From assembly GCA_937967805.1 (NCBI GenBank), contig CALBTC010000111.1, forward strand, positions 1 through 14,675: a DNA stretch of 14,675 bases, read 5' to 3'. Under the pieces are notes generated by a model. That model was not told where the DNA came from. It saw only the letters and a list, made by a program, of their open reading frames with translations, and searched no databases. The stretch comes from an uncultured Anaerolineaceae bacterium. Lineage in GTDB: Bacteria; Chloroflexota; Anaerolineae; Promineifilales; Promineifilaceae. Below, piece after piece: positions 6,139 to 13,501 of this stretch (positions are counted from its first letter, which is position 1; each line of letters starts with the position of its first letter). Both the position numbers and the translations under genes were made by a program.

Positions 6139-9100
6139 ATGAGTAAGATTCAGCCCATATCGCTCATGCTGGGGGAACAGGAGCAAGACCAGGAACTCAA
6201 GCGAGGCTATCAGCTTGGGATTTATACGCTGCTGGAGCAAATCGGGCGCGGTGGTGAGGCGGTTGTTTGGTCCGGATTCGATAATGTGCGCAAGCGGCTG
6301 GTGGCCGTCAAAATCATATCAACGGTTCATAAAGACCCGGCAGCTGCCTCTCTGGTGCCGGCTAACTTTGAGCGGGAAGTCCATCTAGTTGCCAGTTTAG
6401 AGCATCCCCACATCTTGCCGATGTATGAATTTGGCATGGCGGACACCTTCTCCTATTTTGTGATGGCGTATAAGGGGCTGGGTACGCTGGTCAAGCGTAT
6501 CAACCGGGGACCCTTGTCACTGGTGGAAGTGGCCCAAACGGCCAGAGAAGTGCTGTCGGCGCTGGCTTATTTGCACCAGCGTGGCATTGTGCACCGGGAT
6601 ATTAAGCCGAGCAATGTTTTGCTGGACAGCCAGAACCGGACGTATCTGGCTGATTTTGGCCTGGCGAAGGAGCTAAGCCAGAGCACGATGGTGCTGCACA
6701 CGGGGCGCGGCACGGGGCCTTATGCGCCGTATGAGCAGCAAACGTATAACAGCATTACTTATCAGTCCGATATTTACAGTTTGGGCGTTGTGCTCTATGA
6801 GATGTTGGCCGGACAGCTACCATGGGGTGGGCAGTTTAGTCTGGCCACGCTGCAAAGTGGGGAAAACGAGGTGCTGCCCGACGCGTCTGTGCATAATTCT
6901 GAGGTGACGGCCGAATTAACGGCCGTTCTGCGCAACTTCACCGCCTTCCGCTGGCAAGATCGCCCGCAAACGGCCGAAGCAGCTTACCAACTATTGTATA
7001 AGGCGCTGCCCGAATCAGTGCAGACGGTCGTTGGGCGGACTTTGCAGGTGGAGCCGGTGGGGGAACAAAAGAGTTGGTCGCAAGATGTCGCCTATTTGTT
7101 GAAAACGTACCAGGCGAATTGGCAGCCGGGCAGCAAATTTCCCCTTGGCTTAACCCACCTGGCTTACTTGACCGCCTATTACGAACATGCGCCGCTGCCG
7201 GAAGATGAAATGGTGCAGCAATTTTTGCTGCGCGGCGCGTTGGTGCATAATTACAATCTGTCGCAATGGTGGCGGCAGACCAAGGATGTGGCGCTGCGCT
7301 GGCGGGTGAGCATTGAGGCGTTGGCCAGTGAAGATGAAGAAGTCACGGCGCGGGCGCTGGGACTGCTGCTGCGCGAGCCACAAGGTGAAGTGCAGCTCAC
7401 TGCGGCCACGGGGGCGGCGCTGGAGAAACTGGTTGAACTGGCAGCGACGTCTGGGGAATGGCGGGTCCGCCGTGATGCGCTCAATGTATTAATTCATCTG
7501 CTGCCTTTGGCCAGGGAGTGGCAAGCGACGGGCGTTTCACCAACGGGGGATAAACGGCTGGCTCATTTGGCCCTGGAGGAAAGCACCCAGGGTAAGTTGG
7601 CGGTGGATATTATTGGCCGGCTGCGCAGTGAAACGGCCGTACAAACCCTGGTTCAAGCATACGACAAAGGCAGTTCTGACCAGGCCCTGGCCATTTTGCG
7701 GCAGATTCAACAGCATGTGGGCAGCTTGCCGTCCGTGGTTCCGGCGCACGTGCGCGCCCGGCTGCGCTGGCAGCGGCTCAAGAAACAACTGCTGGAAGAC
7801 CAGGAAGGATTGTCGTTGGCCCGCAGCTTGCTAGGGCTGGGCGCCGGTGTATTAATGAGCCTGCTTTTTATATTTGGCTACTTTTCGCTGCCGGCGGCGC
7901 AAATGCAGGATGTGCTGCTGGCCCCTTATCCGGTGAGTGACATCATCATCATTGTGGAGGTGAATGATGCCAGCCTGGCGCAGTACGGCCGTTGGGACCA
8001 ATGGCCGCGCTCGCTCCATGCGCAGCTTGTTGAGCAGCTTCAGGCCGCCGGGGCAGAGACCATTGTCTTTGACTTTGTCTTTGAGGCAGACACAGTCAAC
8101 GACGCGCTGTTGGCCGAGGCGATGGCTGCGGCCGGCAACGTAGTGCAGCCGGTGCTGGTGCAGGGGGATGCTTTTCATGATCTGGAAGGCAGGCTGCGCT
8201 ATGAGGGGGTTGTTTTGCCGCAGCCGGAGCTGGTGACGGCTTCGGCCGCTTTGGGGCACACGGGCATTTTGCATGACGAGGATGGCTACATTCGCCGGGT
8301 GCCGACGCTGATTGCGGTGGAGGGACGGCCGTATGAAAGCCTGGCAATGGCGGCGCTGAGCAATTATTTAGGGGGCGGGTCGGCAGAGAAGGGCGAGGTG
8401 GAAAACGGCCGTTTGTCTGTAGCCGGCCGCCAGATTCCGGTTGATGAGGACGGGGCCATGCGCATTTATTATGCTGGCCCGCCGGCCGAACCGGGACAAA
8501 CGACCTTCACCACCGTGCCATACCAGGATGTACTGGCAGGCACGGCGCCTGCCGAACTGTTTCGTGACAAGATTGTGCTGGTGGGCATCACGGCCACGGC
8601 CGAACCAGACCGTTACCTGACCCCGGTGAGCGACGGCCGTCCCATGTATGGCGTGGAAATTTTGGCCAACGTCATTGAGTCGATCTGGTCTGGTCGGTTT
8701 ATTCGCGTGCCGGGAACGGCCGTTAGCGTGCTCATCTTGTTGGGATTAGGGTTGCTGGTGGGATTGGTTTGCGTGCGCCCCGTTACCGGTTTGGTGTTCG
8801 CTTTAACCATTGCCGGTATTTATTTTTTGATGGTGAGCACGCTTTTTGATGTTACCGGTCTGATGCTTAATCTGTATTATCCCTTTACCACCATTGCTCT
8901 GAGCTATTTAATGGTGACGGCCTACCGTTATTCGGTAGAGGTACGCCGCCGCCGGGAGATTTTGGGACTGTTTGCCAGCAGCGTAACCCCCGCTGTGGCC
9001 CAGGCAACCATTGATGCTATTAAACAAGGCAAGATTGACCTTAACGGGCAGGAACAGACCTTAACGGTGCTGCTGGTAGAGATGCGCGGCCAGGCGGCGT

Positions 9101-9633
9101 ATGCGGCGCATCACGATCCGATGGATGTTTTGTCGATGTTAACCTTCTTCCGCAATAAAGTAGTGCAGACGATCCTTTCGTTTGAAGGCACGGTCATTCG
9201 TTCTGAGCAGGGAGAAACGATGGCGGTGTTTAATGCGCCCTTGAGCCAGCCAGACCATGCCTGGCGCGCCGTCCAGGTGGCGCAAACCGTTCAGGATGAA
9301 ATTGCCCGGTACCATGAATCATTACCTGAGAATGATTCCGATCGGACGATTTCTTTGGACTTTGCCGTGAACACCGGACGGGCCGTTGTGGAGTATGAAG
9401 GGCCTGGCGGGCCTAATTCATTAACCGTTTTGGGGGATGTTGTTGATGTGGCAGGGCAAATGGTGACAACGGCCGTTTCCGGACAAATTTTATTGGGTGA
9501 GCAAAGTTACCAGGAAACGGCCGAACAGGTTGACGCTTCACCCCGTAAGCCGCTGCACCTGAAAAATCGGGCAACGGCCGTTCCTGTGTATGCTATCGCG
9601 CACCCGGAAGACAAAGAAGAAATATGGCCGTGA
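6139..9633 (+). CDS. Ser/Thr kinase - CHASE2 - degenerate class III cyclase receptor
   Basis: 1164 residues. N-terminal PknB-like kinase (about 29-285): IGRGGE loop at 35-40, VAVK with Lys58, HRDIKPSN at 152-159 with Asp154, DFG at 172-174, DIYSLG from 211; all catalytic residues are kept. A Leu/Ala-rich helical region (335-555) follows, possibly HEAT-like. Membrane helix 1 is at about 564-584, an extracellular CHASE2 sensor at about 590-855 (NDASLAQYGRW, KIVLVG, YGVEILANVIESI), and helices at about 860-879, 885-903 and 908-928. The last part (about 970-1155) has the shape of an adenylate/guanylate cyclase, but the expected FADIRGFT reads LVEMRGQA (Asp to Glu981), the GDxVMAVF Asp is missing (GETMAVF), and VNLAAR reads VDVAGQ (Asn to Asp1103, Arg to Gln1107). 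It is therefore probably a pseudo-cyclase. Start: ATG with AGGAG. Nine ACGGCCGT sites. It converges on the FecR1 gene. Confidence 0.88.
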   Translation: MSKIQPISLMLGEQEQDQELKRGYQLGIYTLLEQIGRGGEAVVWSGFDNVRKRLVAVKIISTVHKDPAAASLVPANFEREVHLVASLEHPHILPMYEFGMADTFSYFVMAYKGLGTLVKRINRGPLSLVEVAQTAREVLSALAYLHQRGIVHRDIKPSNVLLDSQNRTYLADFGLAKELSQSTMVLHTGRGTGPYAPYEQQTYNSITYQSDIYSLGVVLYEMLAGQLPWGGQFSLATLQSGENEVLPDASVHNSEVTAELTAVLRNFTAFRWQDRPQTAEAAYQLLYKALPESVQTVVGRTLQVEPVGEQKSWSQDVAYLLKTYQANWQPGSKFPLGLTHLAYLTAYYEHAPLPEDEMVQQFLLRGALVHNYNLSQWWRQTKDVALRWRVSIEALASEDEEVTARALGLLLREPQGEVQLTAATGAALEKLVELAATSGEWRVRRDALNVLIHLLPLAREWQATGVSPTGDKRLAHLALEESTQGKLAVDIIGRLRSETAVQTLVQAYDKGSSDQALAILRQIQQHVGSLPSVVPAHVRARLRWQRLKKQLLEDQEGLSLARSLLGLGAGVLMSLLFIFGYFSLPAAQMQDVLLAPYPVSDIIIIVEVNDASLAQYGRWDQWPRSLHAQLVEQLQAAGAETIVFDFVFEADTVNDALLAEAMAAAGNVVQPVLVQGDAFHDLEGRLRYEGVVLPQPELVTASAALGHTGILHDEDGYIRRVPTLIAVEGRPYESLAMAALSNYLGGGSAEKGEVENGRLSVAGRQIPVDEDGAMRIYYAGPPAEPGQTTFTTVPYQDVLAGTAPAELFRDKIVLVGITATAEPDRYLTPVSDGRPMYGVEILANVIESIWSGRFIRVPGTAVSVLILLGLGLLVGLVCVRPVTGLVFALTIAGIYFLMVSTLFDVTGLMLNLYYPFTTIALSYLMVTAYRYSVEVRRRREILGLFASSVTPAVAQATIDAIKQGKIDLNGQEQTLTVLLVEMRGQAAYAAHHDPMDVLSMLTFFRNKVVQTILSFEGTVIRSEQGETMAVFNAPLSQPDHAWRAVQVAQTVQDEIARYHESLPENDSDRTISLDFAVNTGRAVVEYEGPGGPNSLTVLGDVVDVAGQMVTTAVSGQILLGEQSYQETAEQVDASPRKPLHLKNRATAVPVYAIAHPEDKEEIWP

Positions 9634-9670
9634 AAAATGTAACGTTTGTCATTTTCATTTTCCACGGCCA
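9625..9670. terminator. hairpin between convergent genes, possible terminator
   Basis: TGGCCGTGAAAAATG (9625-9639) and CATTTTCCACGGCCA (9656-9670) pair at 14 of 15 positions with a 16-base loop. It spans the stop codon of the kinase gene. On the minus strand it is followed by a T-rich stretch (ATATTTCTTCTTTG), so it suits termination of the FecR1 transcript better than of the kinase transcript. Confidence 0.45.
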
Positions 9671-9738
9671 ATTGTTGAATTAACTGTATTCGGTTGTGTA
9701 AAGTCAGCAGCGATTTTTTGCTTTAGGCGTGTTGCAAA

Positions 9739-11235
9739 TTACGGTTTGCCGCCACTATTTCCACCGCTGTTTCCCCCGGCATTGCCGGAGTTACCACCCG
9801 CATTGCCGCTGTTTCCCCCGGAATTGCCATTGTTGCCGTCGCTGGCATCCTCACCGTCATCTACACTATCAGATGTTGACTCGGAGGGGCAAGCGCCCAT
9901 AGTATCATTGTGTGCTTCATGATCAGCCCAAGACGCGGCGTCTATTTCAATCGTGGTCCCCTTGGTGGTATCTCCACCAGGATAGTGGCAGATAGTGATT
10001 TTCTCTGACGGAGGAGCGTCTTCATCCTCACCATCATCCGGGTCTGTTTGTCCGGGTGGTGTGCCGCCGCCCTCCGGCGGATCGCCCTCGCCAGGAACCT
10101 CATCGGGCGTGTTGCCGGGTACTTGATCGGGCGGCCCTTTGGCCTTATCAGGCGGTATGGTGCGCTCCTCTTTGATGGGTACGGGAACGGCCGTTGGCGT
10201 CTCTGTGGGTTCAGGTTCGGGCGTTTCTGTGGGTTCAGCCGTTGGCGTGGCGGTTGGTTCCGGCTCTTCTGCGGGCGTATCCTGCGGCACAACTTTGAGT
10301 TCCTGGCCGAGGACGGACGTTACCTGGAAGCCGGGCTCCACGTCAACTGATTGGTCGCCCATTGTCACCCGCACCACCCCTTCATCTACAGCGATGTGGG
10401 ATGTTTCGGCTGTTTGGGCTTCGACGGTAAATACCGTGCCGCGCACGGAGGCTGTTGAGGAGGGTGTTTTTACTTCAAAAGCGTCGTCACTGCGCAGCAG
10501 GCGCACCACCCGGTTTAACGTTTTGCCCGAGAACAGGCTAAACCGCACCCGATAGCTGTCTTCGTTGGTGACCAGCTCTGTAACGGCCATGTTGGTGCCG
10601 CCAAACAGGTCTACGGTGCTGCCATCTTGCAGGCGCAGTTGGGCTGCCGCGGCGGCATCCAGCCTAATCGTGTCTCCTTCATAAACCGTGATGACATCTC
10701 CAGCAGAAACGGCCGTTTCCGCCGAACTGGCAAAAATGGCTCCGCCTGCCTGGTTAACAACCACTTCGCCAGACGATACCACCAGCGTTGCCTCGGCACC
10801 GCCCGGTTGGGCCAGAACAAAAGCCCCCAGAATAAGCACCAGCAGCGTGGCCAGTCCAAAAGCCCAGGTGCGTCTATGTAACATAAATAGGTTCCCCTTC
10901 CATCTGCTTCGACTTGATTTGCGTACCGGTTCCCTGTGCTGAACCGTGTTCTTCTTTAGTAGTGAGCCGTGCCGGGCACAATCTATCAGGTGAAGAAGCA
11001 CCATGCGATTGATGCCAGAATAGCCGGCAATCTGAGCCACATCCTGCGTAAAAGATGCTTCGCCTGGCTGTTTGCATAAAGCCAATTTAGCCAGTTGGGT
11101 TGGCTCGATTTTCAAAATAACGGCCAATTGCTCCCAGCTCATATTTTCTCGTCTGGCCTGTTGCTCAATCAGATAGGCCATTAAGGAATTGTTTGCTGCG
11201 GCGCGCTTGGCTAAATTAAACATTGGTTGGTCCAT
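9739..11235 (-). CDS. FecR-domain protein 1 with N-terminal cytoplasmic helical domain (putative sigma regulator)
   Basis: 498 residues. An N-terminal cytoplasmic, helical, HTH-like part (about 1-115; SWEQLAVILKIEPTQLAKL, FTQDVAQIAGYSG) precedes a membrane helix (122-143). Then comes a FecR domain (about 148-318) with DGSTVDLFGG and KTPSSTASVRGTVFTV, a Pro/Thr/Glu/Asp linker (320-410), a Cys/His module (412-450) and a Gly/Asn repeat tail (468-498). FecR proteins carry envelope signals to an ECF sigma factor bound by their cytoplasmic end. The sigma gene lies 134 bases upstream on the same strand, which fits such a role. GAGGAA lies 6 bases before the ATG. A second in-frame ATG (10882-10884, Met118) has AAGGGGAA 7 bases upstream and corresponds to the start of FecR2, so a short form may also be made. 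The FecR part is about two-thirds identical to FecR2. Confidence 0.82.
   Translation of the reverse strand: MDQPMFNLAKRAAANNSLMAYLIEQQARRENMSWEQLAVILKIEPTQLAKLALCKQPGEASFTQDVAQIAGYSGINRMVLLHLIDCARHGSLLKKNTVQHREPVRKSSRSRWKGNLFMLHRRTWAFGLATLLVLILGAFVLAQPGGAEATLVVSSGEVVVNQAGGAIFASSAETAVSAGDVITVYEGDTIRLDAAAAAQLRLQDGSTVDLFGGTNMAVTELVTNEDSYRVRFSLFSGKTLNRVVRLLRSDDAFEVKTPSSTASVRGTVFTVEAQTAETSHIAVDEGVVRVTMGDQSVDVEPGFQVTSVLGQELKVVPQDTPAEEPEPTATPTAEPTETPEPEPTETPTAVPVPIKEERTIPPDKAKGPPDQVPGNTPDEVPGEGDPPEGGGTPPGQTDPDDGEDEDAPPSEKITICHYPGGDTTKGTTIEIDAASWADHEAHNDTMGACPSESTSDSVDDGEDASDGNNGNSGGNSGNAGGNSGNAGGNSGGNSGGKP
9742..9834 (-). repeat. Gly/Asn/Ser tandem repeat coding for the FecR1 tail
   Basis: Encodes units of GGNSGNA and GGNSG (residues 468-498) in degenerate 12- to 18-base repeats. 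It ends directly at the stop codon with the charged cap GGKP. Repeats like this can change length by slippage. Confidence 0.75.
9886..10002 (-). other. Cys/His module in FecR1
   Basis: Residues 412-450: ITICH (Cys416, His417), then TTIEIDA, then DHEAHNDTMGACP (His439, His442, Asp444, Cys449). The same layout closes FecR2. Similar ICH...HxxHxD..G.C stretches occur, from memory, in secreted proteins of several phyla; metal binding or a disulfide is an inference. Confidence 0.7.
10892..10899 (-). promoter_or_regulatory. internal ribosome binding site candidate in FecR1
   Basis: AAGGGGAA on the minus strand, 7 bases before the in-frame ATG at 10882-10884 (Met118). The bases GGAACCT following this purine run recur at the real start of FecR2 (AAAGGAACCT), so the site is probably the ancestral translation start. 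Confidence 0.45.
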
Positions 11236-11369
11236 CTTAAATTCCTCGCGGCAAGTAGGGTAGGTACTTTTTGTCCTACCGCTTCTATTCTTTAGTACCG
11301 AAGTCAGCGGTAAAGTTCGACAAATTGGTTGAAATTGGGGGAATCAGTGAGTTGACGCGGTCGGGAAAC
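11236..11369. other. 134-base spacer between sigma gene and FecR1
   Basis: It carries small inverted repeats (TACCGCT / AGCGGTA around a 22-base gap, and GGTAGG / CCTACC around 10 bases on the minus strand) but no copy of the 52-bp promoter element found ahead of FecR2 and the sigma gene. FecR1 may be read through from the sigma promoter or have a promoter I could not recognise. Confidence 0.4.
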
Positions 11370-12005
11370 TCAAATCCGGTAGCGATTTACAAAACGGGTT
11401 AGCTTTTTGGTGAGGCGGTCTTTAGCCCGTTTTACTTCTTGTCTCTGTTTTGCTACCGGCTGAGAGGCCAGCGCCATAATTTCGGCATACGGCTCGGTTT
11501 CGCGGACGCCGTTTAACATGAGCAGGAAGAGCTGCCGGTCAGTTGTATCGAGTTGTGCCTCAAATTGGCGCAGCATGGTTTGCTTGCTTGAATCGCCATT
11601 GTCCAGCCATTGCTCAAGATAGAATGGTTCGGAATCCATATCTGACTCTGTTACAAGCTGGTTTTGAATAGCGGGTTCATCAATGTTTAGCAACGGCCGT
11701 TTCTGCCGGTTGCTGCGGTCGATGGCGTTGAGCAGATCGTGCCGGGCCGCCATGCGCAGGTAGGCAAACAGGGACAGCTTTTCCGGGTCATATTTTTCGG
11801 GGGCGTCGTGGTAAGTGAGCAGGCTGTCGATGGCGGCCGTTTCATGCAGGTGAACCTCAACCTGGCGAAACTCGTGCTGCAAAAACTCAATCAGGTGGGG
11901 CAAAGCCAATTCAGACAGCTGGGCAAAAGCTGTTGGGCTATCTTCATTCACTATTTGCTGGTGCTTCTGGAGCTGCCAGTGGCGCGATGGTTCAGAAGCA
12001 GACAT
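11370..12005 (-). CDS. ECF-like RNA polymerase sigma factor
   Basis: 211 residues. Region 2 spans about 25-105, with FAYLRMAARHDLLNAIDRSN equal to the 2.2-2.4 helices that grip RNA polymerase and melt the -10. A linker (105-140) follows, and region 4 spans about 145-205 with the turn-helix PYAEIMALASQPVAKQRQEV and a basic tail RAKDRLTKKLTRF. There are no region 1 or 3 domains, so it belongs to the ECF type, although the sequence is divergent. ATG 12003-12005 is chosen because GAGGAG lies 7 bases upstream; an ATG at 12027-12029 would overlap the promoter leader and has no site. The gene lies between two FecR paralogues on the same strand, the arrangement expected for a FecI/FecR-like circuit. 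One ACGGCCGT at 11693. A stand-alone regulator using only the fold is possible but less likely. Confidence 0.78.
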   Translation of the reverse strand: MSASEPSRHWQLQKHQQIVNEDSPTAFAQLSELALPHLIEFLQHEFRQVEVHLHETAAIDSLLTYHDAPEKYDPEKLSLFAYLRMAARHDLLNAIDRSNRQKRPLLNIDEPAIQNQLVTESDMDSEPFYLEQWLDNGDSSKQTMLRQFEAQLDTTDRQLFLLMLNGVRETEPYAEIMALASQPVAKQRQEVKRAKDRLTKKLTRFVNRYRI

Positions 12006-12012
12006 GTATAGT

Positions 12013-12018
12013 CTCCTC
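12013..12018 (-). promoter_or_regulatory. Shine-Dalgarno site of the sigma gene
   Basis: GAGGAG on the minus strand, 7 bases ahead of ATG 12003-12005. It decides this start over the upstream in-frame ATG at 12027-12029. Confidence 0.75.
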
Positions 12019-12040
12019 GAGTACCGCATTATTTACCCAC

Positions 12041-12092
12041 ACAGTATAACAATTAACGCGCTTATGGGAGCGAATAGCAATAGGAAGATCGG
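12041..12092 (-). promoter_or_regulatory. shared promoter element, copy ahead of the sigma gene
   Basis: On the minus strand: invariant 16-mer CCGATCTTCCTATTGC (12077-12092), then a variable middle, then GTTAATTGTTATACTGT. TGTTATACT reads as an extended -10 (TGN plus TATACT at 12043-12048), giving a start near 12036 and a leader of about 31 bases. It matches the copy at 13443-13494 at 42 of 52 positions without a gap. In this copy AAGATCG (12085-12091) and CGATCTT (12104-12110) form an inverted repeat overlapping the 16-mer. Confidence 0.65.
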
Positions 12093-12140
12093 CAAAATTC
12101 TCGCGATCTTAACAATAGCTTCCCCAAAAAGCGGGCGGTA

Positions 12141-13358
12141 TCAGGGGCAAGGTCCCAGCGTGTCGCCATGGGCCAGGTGTCCGGCTACGGCGCTGGCGTC
12201 TACTTCAATCGTGTTGCCATTGTGGCAAATCACGACCCTGTCCTCCGTTGTTGGCGTATTGGTTGGTGGAGGCGGTGCCGGGGTATTTGTCGGTGGAGCC
12301 AGCGTATTGGTTGGCGGAGGCACCGGCGTGTTTGTCGGTGCGGGTATAGGCGTATCGGTCGGCGCAGAGAGAGCGGTGTTGGTTGGCGTGGGGAGGGAAG
12401 TGTTGGTGGGTATGATTACGGTTGTAGGAGACGGAATAGTCACCGGCGTGTTGGCAGACGTTGCAACCGGTGAGCTGTTGGCTGGAGTGGTAGGTGCATT
12501 TGTAGGCAAGGCTACGGCCGTCACGGTAGCAATAACATCGTCATCTTCATCTGGGGTTAAAGGGTCGGCCGGTGTTTCGCTTTTGTCGGTGGTCTCACTG
12601 GTGTCGGCGCTGTTTTCAGGCGCTGGCGAGACAAATACGTCGTTTTCCGGCTGGCTGTTGGTTGTGGTGGGAACGGCCGTATTCTCTTCTGCTAGCGGAA
12701 TGGTGGAATCGCTTTCCGGCTGCGATACGGTGTTGGGCGGAGCGGTGGTTGAATTGATCGGCACAACTTGCAGCGGTTGGCCCACAACTGCCGTAACCGC
12801 AAAGCCGGCTGCCACATCAACAGCTTGATCAGCCATCGTTACCTGCACCACGCCTTCTTCTACGGCGTAGCAACTTTCTTCATTGCTTATCACGTCAACG
12901 GTGAACCGTGTGCCGCGCACAGAGGCGGTGGAGGAAGGCGTTTTAATCTCAAAGCTGTCGTTTGGCCGCAGCAGGCGCACCACCTGGCTTAAGGTTTTGC
13001 CGGTTAGTAAATGAAACCGGGCGCGGTAGCTGACATCGTTGCTGACTAATTCGGCGATGCTCAAGGTTGTTCCGCCAAAGAGGTCAATGGTGCTGCCGTC
13101 GTTTAAGCGCAGTTGGGCCGAGGCGGTTTTGGCCAGTTGAATGGTGTCTCCTTCTTGAACTGCGATGACGTCACCGGCGGAAACGGCCGTTTCTGTTGAA
13201 GTGGCAAACAATATTCCCCCGCTCTGGTTCACCACTACGTCGCCTGCTGCAACAACCAGCGTGGCATCATTGTCGGCCGGCTGAGCCATCACAAACGTCA
13301 CGATAACCAGCAGAAACAGGGCCGCTAAGCCAACAGTCCTGGCACGCATATTAACCAT
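12141..13358 (-). CDS. FecR-domain protein 2, secreted or membrane-anchored
   Basis: 405 residues. It starts with a signal peptide or anchor (MVNMRART, hydrophobic 9-24, possible cleavage VMA/QP), then a FecR domain (about 31-202) with DGSTIDLFGG and KTPSSTASVRGTRFTV, a long Ser/Thr/Pro linker ending in PTNTP-type repeats (about 317-370), and a Cys/His module (372-405: VVICHN, GHLAHGDTLGPCP). It lacks the cytoplasmic domain of FecR1, so it cannot by itself contact the sigma factor from inside. It may be a surface ligand-binding partner or decoy, or part of the cell-wall surface. ATG 13356-13358 is chosen because AAGGAA sits 9 bases ahead; an upstream TTG at 13389-13391 would overlap it. Its own promoter element lies at 13443-13494. 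Three ACGGCCGT sites, one at the same place as in FecR1 (within Glu-Thr-Ala-Val-Ser). Confidence 0.82.
   Translation of the reverse strand: MVNMRARTVGLAALFLLVIVTFVMAQPADNDATLVVAAGDVVVNQSGGILFATSTETAVSAGDVIAVQEGDTIQLAKTASAQLRLNDGSTIDLFGGTTLSIAELVSNDVSYRARFHLLTGKTLSQVVRLLRPNDSFEIKTPSSTASVRGTRFTVDVISNEESCYAVEEGVVQVTMADQAVDVAAGFAVTAVVGQPLQVVPINSTTAPPNTVSQPESDSTIPLAEENTAVPTTTNSQPENDVFVSPAPENSADTSETTDKSETPADPLTPDEDDDVIATVTAVALPTNAPTTPANSSPVATSANTPVTIPSPTTVIIPTNTSLPTPTNTALSAPTDTPIPAPTNTPVPPPTNTLAPPTNTPAPPPPTNTPTTEDRVVICHNGNTIEVDASAVAGHLAHGDTLGPCP
12144..12245 (-). other. Cys/His module in FecR2
   Basis: Residues 372-405: Cys378-His379, His394, His397, Asp399, Cys404, at the very C-terminus. The spacing between first and last Cys is 26 residues, against 33 in FecR1. 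Confidence 0.7.
12249..12410 (-). repeat. PTNTP-type tandem repeats in the FecR2 linker
   Basis: Residues about 317-370 repeat PTNT/PTDT units separated by 3-6 residues (for example PTNTPVPPPTNTLAPPTNTP). They make a stiff extended stalk for the terminal Cys/His module and could change length by slippage. Confidence 0.75.
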
Positions 13359-13442
13359 CAATACAGGTTCCTTTCCGCCAAGTTGGCGCAATATCTGCGG
13401 CTGGCCAACATTGTTCCAATACGCTCCTAACTTGAATGACCT

Positions 13443-13494
13443 ACAGCATAACAGTTAACAAGCTTTTCGGAACAATTTGCAATAGGAAGATCGG
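13443..13494 (-). promoter_or_regulatory. shared promoter element, copy ahead of FecR2
   Basis: On the minus strand: 16-mer CCGATCTTCCTATTGC (13479-13494), a variable middle, and GTTAACTGTTATGCTGT with extended -10 TGTTATGCT (TATGCT at 13445-13450). The expected transcript start is near 13438, giving a leader of about 80 bases. It matches the copy at 12041-12092 without gaps. No TTGACA-like -35 is present, so the 16-mer centred near -50 may bind an activator. Confidence 0.65.
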
Positions 13495-13501
13495 GGTCTA
13501 C

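Noticed and set aside
9742..9834. CRISPR array
   Set aside because: The repeats are short, in frame, without unique spacers, and encode a Gly/Asn tail.
12004..12828. Plus-strand open frame (274 codons) rich in Gly/Val opposite FecR2
   Set aside because: Its VGGG/FVG repeats are the reverse reading of the PTNT-coding repeats of FecR2; no start site support.
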